Source: Lachnospiraceae bacterium UBA3316 (GTDB taxonomy: Bacteria > Bacillota > Clostridia > Lachnospirales > Lachnospiraceae). From it: DNA of 52,049 bases. Every line of letters starts with the position of its first letter. Positions within the stretch are counted from its first letter, which is position 1. Shown piece after piece: positions 14,873-24,165 of this stretch. The stretch covers positions 2,169 through 54,217 of the forward strand of contig DESK01000037.1 in the NCBI GenBank assembly GCA_002361955.1. Reading direction: 5' to 3'. The translations under genes and the position numbers were made by a program. The notes under the pieces are model-generated. The model made no database searches. It saw only the letters and a program-made list of their open reading frames with translations, and was not told the origin of the DNA.

Positions 14873-15976
14873 ATGAAAATCGCATGTTCAAAGAGTAATT
14901 TACAAAAAAGCGTCAACATCGTTATGAAAGCCGTTCCCAGTAAGACCACCATGCCGATCCTGGAATGCATACTAATCGACGCTTCTACCAATGAAATCAA
15001 ATTTACCTCCAATGATATGGAGCTTGGAATAGAAACAAAAGTGGAAGGGGAAGTCCTTGAAAAAGGGATTATTGCTCTCGACGCAAAGATATTCTCAGAA
15101 ATTGTCCGAAAATTACCAGACAGTACCGTGATGATTGCGACAGATGACAAGCTGCAGGCGACCATTACCTGTGAAAAGGCCAAGTTCAGCATTTCGGGAA
15201 AATCAGGGGAGGATTTTTCGTATCTTCCTTTTGTAGAAAAAAATGACTGTGTGGCCCTGTCCCAATTTACTTTAAAAGAAGTGATCCGGCAGACGATCTT
15301 TTCCATATCTGCCAATGACAACAATAAAATGATGACCGGCGAACTGTTTGAGATCAATGAAAACGTTCTCAGAGTGATTTCCCTGGACGGACACCGGATT
15401 GCGATCCGGAAAATCGAGCTAAAAGATAGTTATCCGGCTAAGAAAATTGTCGTTCCTGGAAAGACACTGGTGGAGATCAGCAAGATTTTATCCGGTGAGA
15501 CGGAGGATGAGGTCAGGATTTTCTTTACCGACAACCATATCGTGTTTGAGTTTGACGATACGGTGGTGGTATCCAGGCTGATTGAAGGAGAATATTTCAG
15601 GATCGACCAGATGCTTTCAAGCGATTATCTTACGAAGGTGGAGATTAATAAGAGAGAGCTTCTCAGCTGCATAGACAGGGCTACGCTGCTGGTAAATGAC
15701 AATGACAAAAAGCCTATCATTATCTCCGTCGGCGATGATTCTATGGAGCTTAAGATTAATTCTCAGATAGGCTCCATGGATGAGGAAATCGATATCGTAA
15801 AAGAGGGAAAGGATATTATGATCGGCTTCAACCCCAGATTTTTGATCGATGCCCTGCGGGTAATCGATGATGAGACGATCAAGATCTATCTTGTAAATCC
15901 CAAGGCGCCCTGTTTTATCAGGGATGACGACCAGTCATACATTTACCTGATCCTTCCGGTAAACTTTATGGCGTGA
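14873..15976 (+). CDS. dnaN: DNA polymerase III beta subunit (sliding clamp)
   Basis: Ring-shaped processivity clamp for replicative polymerase. The 367 residues form the three repeated clamp domains. Landmarks are the N-terminus MKIACSKSNLQKSVNIVMKA and the PTMPILE-like KTTMPILECILID; the C-terminus PCFIRDDDQSYIYLILPVN contains the conserved Y-x-LPVx ending. The ATG at 14873 is preceded by AAGGAGG at about 12 nt, a rather long spacing. A longer upstream frame runs through the origin element and is not credible as coding. Confidence 0.98.
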   Translation: MKIACSKSNLQKSVNIVMKAVPSKTTMPILECILIDASTNEIKFTSNDMELGIETKVEGEVLEKGIIALDAKIFSEIVRKLPDSTVMIATDDKLQATITCEKAKFSISGKSGEDFSYLPFVEKNDCVALSQFTLKEVIRQTIFSISANDNNKMMTGELFEINENVLRVISLDGHRIAIRKIELKDSYPAKKIVVPGKTLVEISKILSGETEDEVRIFFTDNHIVFEFDDTVVVSRLIEGEYFRIDQMLSSDYLTKVEINKRELLSCIDRATLLVNDNDKKPIIISVGDDSMELKINSQIGSMDEEIDIVKEGKDIMIGFNPRFLIDALRVIDDETIKIYLVNPKAPCFIRDDDQSYIYLILPVNFMA

Positions 15977-15992
15977 TATAGAAGGAGAGAAC

Positions 15993-16202
15993 ATGGAAAC
16001 AATCAAATTACGAGATGAGTATATTAAGCTGGGACAGGCCTTAAAAGCAGCGAATCTGGTGCAGTCCGGTGTGGAGGCGAAGATTGTCATTCAAAACGGG
16101 CATGTGAAGGTAAACGGGGCCGTGGAGACCCAGAGAGGAAAGAAGCTGTACGATGGGGATGTAGTGGCCTACAACAACGATACAGTGAAGATTATAAAGT
16201 AA
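15993..16202 (+). CDS. yaaA: S4-domain RNA-binding protein YaaA
   Basis: A 69-residue S4-like RNA-binding protein with the family pattern YIKLGQALKAANLVQSGVEA and VKVNGAVETQRGKKLYDGD. It is the usual short gene between dnaN and recF in Firmicutes and has been linked to ribosome assembly. Its stop is 4 bp before recF, so translation is likely coupled. Confidence 0.93.
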   Translation: METIKLRDEYIKLGQALKAANLVQSGVEAKIVIQNGHVKVNGAVETQRGKKLYDGDVVAYNNDTVKIIK

Positions 16203-16206
16203 GGCT

Positions 16207-17283
16207 ATGGTGATTACATCTATTCAGCTTGAAAATTATAGGAATTATGCCGCCTTAGAGCTGAATTTTGACAGAGGCACCAATATTTTTTATGGGGATA
16301 ACGCCCAGGGAAAGACAAATATCCTGGAGGCGGTGTACCTTTGCGGCACTACGAAATCCCACAGGGGCAGTAAGGACAGGGAGGTCATCCGTTTTAAAGA
16401 GGAGGAGGCCCATATCCGCATGTGCCTGGACAAAAACGGCAGCTCTTATAAAATCGATATGCATTTAAAGAAGAACCGGGCAAAGGGGATCGCCGTAAAC
16501 GGTGTGCCGATCCGAAAGGCCAGCGAGCTTTTGGGGATTGGAAATTTTGTTTTTTTCTCTCCGGAGGATCTGAATATCATCAAAAGCGGGCCCGGGGAGA
16601 GGCGGCGGTTTATCGACCTGGAGCTGAGCCAGCTCAGTAAGCTTTATCTTTATAATCTGTCAAAATACAATAAAATAGTCAATCAGAGGAACAGGCTTTT
16701 AAAAGATATCTTTCTTCATCCTGAATACGAGGATATGCTGGATGTGTGGGATGACCAGATGGCGTCCTGCGGGGAAGCAGTGATCAGGGAGAGGGAGGAG
16801 TTTGTACGGGTTTTGAATGGAATTGCGGGAGGCATCCACAGGAAGCTTTCAGGGGAGAGGGAAGAACTTTTGATCCGCTATGAGAAGAGTGTGGAAGGCC
16901 CGCAGTTCCTTGATTTGTTAAAAAAGAACAGGGAACGGGATAAGCGGTTTAAGATGACCCTCCTGGGCCCTCACAGAGATGATTTAAGTTTTACCATAGG
17001 GGATGCGGATATTCGCCGATACGGTTCCCAGGGGCAGCAGAGGACGGCGGCCCTGTCTTTAAAGCTGGCGGAGATCGAGCTTGTAAAGAGAAAAATAAAG
17101 GATATGCCCATACTGCTGCTGGACGATGTGCTCTCGGAGCTTGACAGCAGCCGTCAAAAATATCTTCTGGACAGCATTCACGATATACAGACGCTGATCA
17201 CCTGCACGGGCCTGGATGATTTTATTGAGAACAGGTTCCAGATCAATAAGGTGTATCATGTGGTAGAAGGAACGGTGCAGTAA
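16207..17283 (+). CDS. recF: DNA replication and repair protein RecF
   Basis: SMC-like ATPase that helps load RecA at gaps. Walker A GDNAQGKT is at residues 30-37. The ABC signature region reads GSQGQQRTAALSLKLAE, with Walker B PILLLDDVLSELD near residues 300-312. The 358 residues are normal. It is directly downstream of yaaA. Confidence 0.97.
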   Translation: MVITSIQLENYRNYAALELNFDRGTNIFYGDNAQGKTNILEAVYLCGTTKSHRGSKDREVIRFKEEEAHIRMCLDKNGSSYKIDMHLKKNRAKGIAVNGVPIRKASELLGIGNFVFFSPEDLNIIKSGPGERRRFIDLELSQLSKLYLYNLSKYNKIVNQRNRLLKDIFLHPEYEDMLDVWDDQMASCGEAVIREREEFVRVLNGIAGGIHRKLSGEREELLIRYEKSVEGPQFLDLLKKNRERDKRFKMTLLGPHRDDLSFTIGDADIRRYGSQGQQRTAALSLKLAEIELVKRKIKDMPILLLDDVLSELDSSRQKYLLDSIHDIQTLITCTGLDDFIENRFQINKVYHVVEGTVQ

Positions 17284-17352
17284 TTCCTTGCAGCCCCGCA
17301 CGGGACGGACCCTGTCCATTTAGGAACAATCAATTTTTAGCAGGAGGGAAAT

Positions 17353-19278
17353 ATGGATACAGAACAGAAACAGGAATATGGCGCAGACCAGATACAGATT
17401 CTGGAAGGGCTGGAAGCTGTAAGAAAGAGACCGGGTATGTATATTGGTAGTACCTCCATCCGGGGACTTCACCATCTGGTCTATGAGATCGTAGATAATT
17501 CCATTGATGAAGCTTTGGCCGGATACTGTGATACGATAAAAGTGACCATCAACAAGGACAACTCCATTACCGTGGAGGACAATGGGCGGGGAATCCCCAT
17601 AGGCATCAACCATAAATCCGGCCGGCCGGCGGTAGAAGTGGTCTTTACCGTGCTCCACGCAGGAGGAAAGTTCGGAGGGGGCGGTTACAAGGTATCGGGA
17701 GGCCTGCACGGAGTGGGAGCTTCCGTGGTAAACGCCCTGTCGGAATGGCTGGAAGTGACGATCTGCCATGAAGGAAAGATTTACCGCCAGAGATATGAGA
17801 GAGGCCATATCTGCAGCGAACTGCAGGTGATCGGGGAGTGCCCGGAAGAACGTACGGGAACCACCGTGGTATTCCTTCCGGATAAGGAGATTTTTGAGGA
17901 GACGGTGTATGATTTTAATATTTTAAAGCAGCGTCTCAGGGAGATGGCCTTCTTGACAAAAAATATAAGGATCATTCTGCGGGATGAAAGAGGGGAAGAG
18001 TCTCTGGAAAAGATATTCCACTATGAGGGAGGCATTAAGGAGTTTGTCACTTATCTGAATAAGGGAAAAACGCCCATCTACCCGGATGTGATCTACTGTG
18101 AGGGAAACAAGGACAGCGTCTATGTGGAAGTGGCCATGCAGCACAATGACGGCTACAACGAGGGCTGCTACAGCTTTGTAAATAATATCACGACGCCGGA
18201 GGGAGGCACCCACCTGACGGGCTTTAAGAATGCCCTCACAAAGACGTTTAACGCTTACGCGAAAGCAAATAAGCTGATTAAGGACACGGAGAGCCTTTCC
18301 GGTGAGGATATCCGGGAGGGGCTGACGGCCATTGTCAGCGTAAAGATCGAGGAGCCTCAGTTTGAGGGGCAGACGAAGCAGAAGCTTGGAAACAGCGAGG
18401 CCAGGGGGGCCGTGGACAACGTGGTGTCGGAGCAGCTGATGATTTTCCTGGAGCAGCATCCCCAGGTGGCAAAGATGATTTTAGAGAAGTCCATCATGGC
18501 CCAGAGAGCCAGGGACGCGGCCAGAAAAGCCAGGGATCTGACAAGAAGGAAATCGGCGCTCGACGGAATGTCCCTTCCCGGAAAGCTTGCGGACTGTTCT
18601 GATAAAGACCCGAAAAACTGTGAGATCTATATCGTAGAGGGTGACTCCGCCGGAGGTTCCGCGAAGACGGCCAGAAGCAGGGCGACCCAGGCGATCCTTC
18701 CGCTCAGAGGAAAGATCCTGAATGTGGAGAAGGCAAGGCTTGACAAGATCTATGCCAATGCGGAGATCAAGGCCATGATCACAGCCTTTGGAACGGGCAT
18801 CCATGAGGATTTTGACATCACAAAGCTGCGCTATGACAAGATCATCATCATGACGGATGCGGATGTGGACGGTGCCCACATCAGTACCCTGCTTCTCACC
18901 TTCCTCTACCGTTTCATGCCGGATCTGATCAAGGAAGGCCATGTATACCTGGCGCAGCCGCCTCTCTTTAAGCTTGAGAAGAATAAGAAGGTATGGTATG
19001 CCTACAGCGACGAGGAGCTGGCAGCGATCCTGGAGGAAGTGGGGCGTGACCAGAACAATAAAATCCAGCGTTACAAGGGTCTGGGAGAGATGGACGCGGA
19101 GCAGTTGTGGGAAACCACCATGGACCCGGAAAAGAGGATTTTGCTGCGTGTTACCATGGATGAGGAGGCATCCTCGGAGCTTGACCTTACGTTTACGACT
19201 CTGATGGGGGATCAGGTGGAGCCCCGAAAGGAATTTATAGAAGAGAACGCCAAATACGTCCAGAACCTGGATATCTGA
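17353..19278 (+). CDS. gyrB: DNA gyrase subunit B
   Basis: ATPase subunit of gyrase. The GHKL ATP site is seen at YEIVDNSIDEALAGY and EDNGRGIPIG, and GGLHGVGASVVNALS forms the ATP lid. The TOPRIM domain has EGDSAGG at 429-435 and the metal-binding DAD at 502-504. The C-terminus PRKEFIEENAKYVQNLDI is typical of GyrB rather than ParE. Length 641. It is preceded by AGGAGGG and followed after 16 bp by gyrA. Confidence 0.98.
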   Translation: MDTEQKQEYGADQIQILEGLEAVRKRPGMYIGSTSIRGLHHLVYEIVDNSIDEALAGYCDTIKVTINKDNSITVEDNGRGIPIGINHKSGRPAVEVVFTVLHAGGKFGGGGYKVSGGLHGVGASVVNALSEWLEVTICHEGKIYRQRYERGHICSELQVIGECPEERTGTTVVFLPDKEIFEETVYDFNILKQRLREMAFLTKNIRIILRDERGEESLEKIFHYEGGIKEFVTYLNKGKTPIYPDVIYCEGNKDSVYVEVAMQHNDGYNEGCYSFVNNITTPEGGTHLTGFKNALTKTFNAYAKANKLIKDTESLSGEDIREGLTAIVSVKIEEPQFEGQTKQKLGNSEARGAVDNVVSEQLMIFLEQHPQVAKMILEKSIMAQRARDAARKARDLTRRKSALDGMSLPGKLADCSDKDPKNCEIYIVEGDSAGGSAKTARSRATQAILPLRGKILNVEKARLDKIYANAEIKAMITAFGTGIHEDFDITKLRYDKIIIMTDADVDGAHISTLLLTFLYRFMPDLIKEGHVYLAQPPLFKLEKNKKVWYAYSDEELAAILEEVGRDQNNKIQRYKGLGEMDAEQLWETTMDPEKRILLRVTMDEEASSELDLTFTTLMGDQVEPRKEFIEENAKYVQNLDI

Positions 19279-19294
19279 TTAGGAGGGAAAGTCG

Positions 19295-21799
19295 TTGGAA
19301 GACAATATTTTTGATAAAGTACATGAGGTGGATCTGAAAGAAACCATGGAAAAGTCATACATCGACTATGCCATGAGCGTAATAGCCACTAGGGCCCTTC
19401 CCGATGTGAGAGACGGCCTGAAGCCTGTGCAGAGGCGTGTGCTGTACTCTATGATCGAGCTGAACAATGGACCTGACAAGCCCCACAGAAAGTGCGCGCG
19501 TATTGTCGGTGATACCATGGGTAAATATCACCCCCATGGAGACAGCTCCATCTACGGGGCTTTGGTAAATATGGCCCAGGAGTGGTCTACCAGATATCCC
19601 CTGGTGGATGGCCACGGAAACTTTGGTTCCGTGGACGGCGACGGCGCCGCCGCTATGCGTTACACGGAGGCCCGTTTAAGCAAGATTTCGATGGAAATGC
19701 TGGCGGATATCAATAAAAACACGGTTGATTTCGCGCCGAACTTTGATGAGACGGAGAAGGAGCCCACAGTGCTTCCCTCCAGATTCCCAAACCTTCTGGT
19801 AAACGGAACGACGGGAATCGCCGTAGGTATGGCTACGAACATTCCGCCCCACAATCTGCGGGAGGTAGTGGCTGCCGTTGTCAAGATGATCGATAACCGC
19901 ATTCTCGAGGACAGGGATACGACTCTGGAGGAACTCCTCACCATCGTGAAGGGGCCGGACTTCCCCACGGGGGCGATGATCCTTGGAACGAAGGGGATCG
20001 AGGAGGCTTACCGCACAGGCCGGGGAAAGATCCGCGTCCGCGGGGTGACGGAGATCGATACGATGGAGAACGGCAAAAGCCGCATCCTGGTATCGGAGCT
20101 TCCCTATATGGTCAATAAAGCGAAGCTCATCGAAAAGATGGCGGAGCTTGTGAGAGATAAAAAGATCGACGGCATCACGGCCATCACTGATGAGTCCAGC
20201 AGGGAGGGGATGCGCATCAATATTGAGCTACGCCGCGACGCCAACGCCAATGTGGTGCTGAACCAGCTCTTTAAGCATACGCAGCTCCAGGATACCTTTG
20301 GGGTGATCATGCTGGCCCTGGTGGGCAATGAGCCGAAGGTCATGAGCCTTCCGGAGCTGCTGCGCCACTACATCATCCATCAGGAGGAGGTTGTCACCCG
20401 GAGAACCCAGTATGAGTTAAATAAGGCGGAGGAGAGGGCCCACATTTTACAGGGACTGCTCATCGCCCTGGACAATATCGACGAGGTGATCCGCATCATC
20501 CGCGGTTCCAAGACGGCCCAGATCGCCAAGGAAGGGCTGATGGAGCGCTTCTCATTAACCGATGTACAGTCCCAGGCCATTGTGGACATGAGGCTTCGGG
20601 CGCTGACAGGACTGGAAAGGGAGAAGCTGGAAAATGAATACAGAGAGCTGATGGAAAAAATCAAAGAGCTGAAAGCCATCCTCGCAGATAAGAAGCTGCT
20701 TCTCGGCGTGATCAAGGAGGAGATCACCGCCATCGCGGAGAAATACGGCGATGACAGGAGAACCTCCATCGGCTTTGACGCTTTTGATATTTCCATGGAG
20801 GATTTGATTCCCAGCGAAAATGTTGTGATAGCCATGACAAAGCTTGGGTATATTAAGCGCATGACCATCGATAACTTCAAGAGCCAGAGCAGAGGCGGCA
20901 GAGGCATCAAGGGCATGCAGACGGTGGAGAACGACTACATTGAAGAGCTTTTGATGACGAATACCCATCACTATCTGATGTTCTTTACGAATATGGGAAG
21001 GGTGTACAGGCTGAAGGCCTATGAGATCCCGGAGGCCAGCAGGACGGCCAGGGGGACGGCGATCATCAATCTGCTCCAGCTCGCGCCGGAGGAGAAGATC
21101 ACTGCCATGATTCCCATCAAGGAGTACAAGGAAGGAAAATATCTCTTTATGGCCACCAGGAAAGGCCTGGTAAAGAAGACGCCCATTACGGACTACGCCA
21201 ATGTGCGTAAGGTGGGGCTTGGCGCGATCAACCTGAGGGAGGACGACGAGCTGATAGAGGTAAAGACCACCAACGATAAAAAGGACATTTTCATGGTGAC
21301 GAAGTATGGCCAGTGTATCCGCTTCCATGAGACGGATGTAAGGAGCACAGGACGCCTCTCCATGGGCGTCATCGGCATGAGCCTTGCGGACGGGGATGAA
21401 GTGGTGAGTATGCAGCTGGACGCCCAGGGAGAATATCTCCTGATCGTATCGGAGAAGGGCATGGGAAAAATGACGCCGATCTCTGACTTTTCTGCCCAGA
21501 ACCGGGGAGGAAAAGGCGTGAAATGCTATAAGATCATGGAGAAGACGGGAAATGTACTGGGTGTAAAGGCGCTGAATTTAGACAACGAGATCATGCTGAT
21601 CAATACGGAGGGCATCATTATCCGGATGATGTGCAGCGATATCTCTGTACAGGGACGAGTGACGTCCGGCGTGAAGCTGATGCACCTGAATGAAAATGAG
21701 TCGGTAGCGAGCATCGCCAAAGTCAGGGAATCCGCGAACCAGACAGAGGAGGATACCTTAAAAGGGCTCGAGAGTGAACAGAAGGCGGAAGACAGGTAA
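19295..21799 (+). CDS. gyrA: DNA gyrase subunit A
   Basis: DNA-cleaving subunit of gyrase. The catalytic tyrosine is Tyr123 in AAMRYTEARLSK. The breakage-reunion domain is at about 30-500, followed by a C-terminal beta-pinwheel that carries a GyrA-box-like QSRGGRG (about residue 530). The start is TTG (19295-19297), chosen because AGGAGGG is 7-8 nt upstream and the family N-terminus EDNIFDKVHEVDLKETME begins there. Length 834. The determinant loop reads HPHGDSSIYGALV. Confidence 0.98.
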   Translation: MEDNIFDKVHEVDLKETMEKSYIDYAMSVIATRALPDVRDGLKPVQRRVLYSMIELNNGPDKPHRKCARIVGDTMGKYHPHGDSSIYGALVNMAQEWSTRYPLVDGHGNFGSVDGDGAAAMRYTEARLSKISMEMLADINKNTVDFAPNFDETEKEPTVLPSRFPNLLVNGTTGIAVGMATNIPPHNLREVVAAVVKMIDNRILEDRDTTLEELLTIVKGPDFPTGAMILGTKGIEEAYRTGRGKIRVRGVTEIDTMENGKSRILVSELPYMVNKAKLIEKMAELVRDKKIDGITAITDESSREGMRINIELRRDANANVVLNQLFKHTQLQDTFGVIMLALVGNEPKVMSLPELLRHYIIHQEEVVTRRTQYELNKAEERAHILQGLLIALDNIDEVIRIIRGSKTAQIAKEGLMERFSLTDVQSQAIVDMRLRALTGLEREKLENEYRELMEKIKELKAILADKKLLLGVIKEEITAIAEKYGDDRRTSIGFDAFDISMEDLIPSENVVIAMTKLGYIKRMTIDNFKSQSRGGRGIKGMQTVENDYIEELLMTNTHHYLMFFTNMGRVYRLKAYEIPEASRTARGTAIINLLQLAPEEKITAMIPIKEYKEGKYLFMATRKGLVKKTPITDYANVRKVGLGAINLREDDELIEVKTTNDKKDIFMVTKYGQCIRFHETDVRSTGRLSMGVIGMSLADGDEVVSMQLDAQGEYLLIVSEKGMGKMTPISDFSAQNRGGKGVKCYKIMEKTGNVLGVKALNLDNEIMLINTEGIIIRMMCSDISVQGRVTSGVKLMHLNENESVASIAKVRESANQTEEDTLKGLESEQKAEDR

Positions 21800-21804
21800 A
21801 AACT

Positions 21805-23145
21805 ATGGGAATTCGTAGAATGTTTGCGGTCTGTACTGCAAAGCTTACTAAAAAAGCCTGCCAGATAGCGGGCAAACAGGGGGTGACCCTGGCGGGAAAG
21901 ATCGCGCTCAGGCTGGACCCGTCCATACTGACGGCCCTGGCGGGGCAGGTGCGGGAAAAAGTATTCGTCACCTGCGGGACAAACGGAAAGACGACCACCA
22001 ACAATCTCCTCTGCTCAGCCATTGAGGCGGAGGGGAAGAAGGTGGTGTGCAACCACACCGGGTCGAATATGCTCAATGGCGTCGTCTCAGCCTTTGTACT
22101 AGCGGCAAAATGGAACGGGAAGCTTGACGCGGACTATGCCTGCATCGAGATTGACGAGGCGTCCACCGTCCGTGTCTTTCCCTACTTTCAACCGGATTAT
22201 ATGATATTGACAAATCTTTTCAGGGATCAGCTGGACCGCTATGGGGAGATCGACACCACCATGAACCTCTTAAAAAAGGCCATGGAGATGGCTCCTGCCA
22301 TGCAGGTGGTGGCAAACGGGGATGACGCCCTTTCCGCGTATCTGGCCCAGGAGGGCGGAAAGGATCCCGTATTTTTCGGGATCGGAGATCCGTATTTTAA
22401 GGAGGAGTCTTCCAGGGAGATCCGGGAGGGAAGATTTTGTAAACGATGCGGCGAGAGGCTCCATTATCATTTTTACCATTACAGCCAGCTGGGGGATTAT
22501 GAGTGCCCGGGCTGCGGCTTTCGCAGGCCGGAGCTTACGTTTAATGCAAAAGATATCCAGTGCGGTGGAAAACTCTCCTTCACTGTGGATAACCTTCGGA
22601 TTTCCGCAAATTACCGTGGATTTTACAACATTTATAATATTCTGGCGGCTTACGCAGGGGCCAGGACAGCAGGGCTGTCTTTGAAAAATTACAACCAGGT
22701 GCTGGCCGCCTACAATCCGCAAAACGGTCGCATGGAGGCTTTCCAGGTGGGGGATACGGAGATCATCCTGAATCTGGCGAAAAATCCGGCAGGCTTCAAC
22801 CAGAATATTTCCGCTGTCATGGAGGATACGAGGAAAAAAGATATTATCGTGCTGATCAATGACAACAGCCAGGACGGCACCGATATTTCCTGGCTCTGGG
22901 ATGTGGATTTTGACAGGTTCCGGGATGAGAGCATTGCCTCTGTCACGGTAAGCGGGATCCGCTGCCAGGATATGCGCCTCCGGCTGAAATATGTGGACAT
23001 CGCTTCTGACCTGGAGCCGGATGTGGAGAAGGCCATCCGGGGAAAGATCGCGGACGGCGTGGGAAATCTGTATGTGCTCGTCAACTATACGGCGCTCTAC
23101 AACACCCATAATATTTTAAAGAAGATTGAGGGGGAGAAAAAATGA
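21805..23145 (+). CDS. murT: Lipid II isoglutaminyl synthase, MurT subunit
   Basis: With GatD it amidates the D-glutamate of lipid II to D-isoglutamine at the cytoplasmic face of the membrane. The Mur-ligase P-loop CGTNGKTTTNN is at about 57-67. A Cys4 zinc-ribbon insertion characteristic of MurT has Cys212, Cys215, Cys234 and Cys237. The C-terminal DUF1727 domain includes the conserved DGTDISWLWDVDF. Length 446. It begins 5 bp after the gyrA stop and overlaps gatD by 4 bp, so it is probably cotranscribed with gyrA. Confidence 0.95.
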   Translation: MGIRRMFAVCTAKLTKKACQIAGKQGVTLAGKIALRLDPSILTALAGQVREKVFVTCGTNGKTTTNNLLCSAIEAEGKKVVCNHTGSNMLNGVVSAFVLAAKWNGKLDADYACIEIDEASTVRVFPYFQPDYMILTNLFRDQLDRYGEIDTTMNLLKKAMEMAPAMQVVANGDDALSAYLAQEGGKDPVFFGIGDPYFKEESSREIREGRFCKRCGERLHYHFYHYSQLGDYECPGCGFRRPELTFNAKDIQCGGKLSFTVDNLRISANYRGFYNIYNILAAYAGARTAGLSLKNYNQVLAAYNPQNGRMEAFQVGDTEIILNLAKNPAGFNQNISAVMEDTRKKDIIVLINDNSQDGTDISWLWDVDFDRFRDESIASVTVSGIRCQDMRLRLKYVDIASDLEPDVEKAIRGKIADGVGNLYVLVNYTALYNTHNILKKIEGEKK

Positions 23146-23864
23146 AAAAAAGCATTACCATCGGACATCTCTACCCCGACCTTTTAAATCTTTACGGCGA
23201 CAGGGGAAATATCCAGTGCATGATGAAGCGCTGCCAGTGGAGGGGGATCGAAGCCAGGACGATCGAGTATAATCTGGATGATACGATCGATTTTTCGGAG
23301 CTTGATATTGTGCTTCTGGGCGGCGGTTCCGACAGGGAGCAGATGCTGGTATGCCGGAAGCTTCAGGAGATTCAGAAGGATTTTAAGGCTTATGTGGAGG
23401 ATTACGGCGTGGTGATCGCCGTGTGCGGAGGCTATCAGCTTCTTGGAAATTATTATCAGACAGATCAGGGAAGGATGGAGGGGCTTCATCTGGTAGATCT
23501 GTACACGGAGCAGCAGCCGGGACGGCTGATAGACAATATTGTCCTGCAGAGCGATCTGTGCGAGATGCCTGTGGTCGGCTTTGAAAACCACGGGGGAAGG
23601 ACGAAGATAGGCGGCAACAAACCCTTTGGAAAGGTTCTTTACGGTTCGGGAAATGACGGGGAATCGGGATATGAGGGCGTAGTCTATAAAAATGTCATAG
23701 GCACCTATCTCCACGGCCCCCTGCTTCCCAAGAACCCCCAGATCTGTGATTATCTGATCGGGAAAGCTCTTGAGAGAAAATATAAGGAGAAAATTTCTCT
23801 GGAGCCTCTGGAAGATCTGGAAGAGGAGGAGGCCAACACCTATATCACAAAGAGATTTCTGTGA
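23142..23864 (+). CDS. gatD: Lipid II isoglutaminyl synthase, glutamine amidotransferase subunit GatD
   Basis: Supplies ammonia from glutamine to MurT. It is a class I (CobB/CobQ-type) glutaminase: the nucleophile Cys95 is in IAVCGGYQLLG and the catalytic His191 is in GTYLHGPLLPKN. Residues around Arg128 (QQPGRLIDNIV) match the substrate-binding loop. Length 240. The ATGA overlap with murT indicates coupled translation. Confidence 0.95.
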   Translation: MKKSITIGHLYPDLLNLYGDRGNIQCMMKRCQWRGIEARTIEYNLDDTIDFSELDIVLLGGGSDREQMLVCRKLQEIQKDFKAYVEDYGVVIAVCGGYQLLGNYYQTDQGRMEGLHLVDLYTEQQPGRLIDNIVLQSDLCEMPVVGFENHGGRTKIGGNKPFGKVLYGSGNDGESGYEGVVYKNVIGTYLHGPLLPKNPQICDYLIGKALERKYKEKISLEPLEDLEEEEANTYITKRFL

Positions 23865-23893
23865 TCGGCGCCATCAGAAATGGTTCTGTGGGA

Positions 23894-23937
23894 GGGTTCC
23901 CCTGCGGCAGGTTTACACCGGCAGGGGAGCCCTTCTT
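23894..23937 (+). terminator. Terminator of the gyrA-murT-gatD unit
   Basis: Stem GGGTTCCCCTGC/GCAGGGGAGCCC (23894-23905 with 23921-23932) followed by TTCTTT, 30 bp after gatD. The T tract is interrupted by one C. Confidence 0.75.
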
Positions 23938-24101
23938 TATGGGAAAAAGGGACGGAAAGGCAGAGGCGGATATCCCCCGGAGGCGGCCGTGACAGAAGGC
24001 GAAGGGGACAGGTTTGTGAACAAAATGCGAATTTTAAGTGAAATTTAAGGTTTAAACCTGTACACGGAAAACGGACTCTGGTAAAATGTGAAATAACCAT
24101 A

Positions 24102-24138
24102 GCTATAATTGGAGTGAAACCGTGGTGCCGGTTATAGC
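24102..24138 (+). promoter_or_regulatory. -10 element overlapped by an inverted repeat
   Basis: A consensus TATAAT at 24104-24109 lies about 57 bp before the cell-wall hydrolase gene; no clear -35 is seen. GCTATAA/TTATAGC (24102-24108 with 24132-24138) is an inverted repeat that covers the -10. It could be a repressor operator or a 5'-leader hairpin. The rest of 23938-24101 shows no gene; a 10-bp palindrome GGTTTAAACC lies at 24049-24058. Confidence 0.5.
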
Positions 24139-24165
24139 AATAACAGAGTGAGGAGTATATCGTTC

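Noticed and set aside
19520..19570. Gly at the GyrA position often mutated in quinolone resistance (HPHGDSSIYG)
   Set aside because: As I recall, this residue is usual in Lachnospiraceae gyrase, so it is not evidence of an acquired resistance mutation without comparison to relatives.
24140..24165. GTG at 24148 as the start of the wall hydrolase
   Set aside because: It overlaps the GAGGAG ribosome binding site. The ATG at 24166 gives a standard signal peptide.
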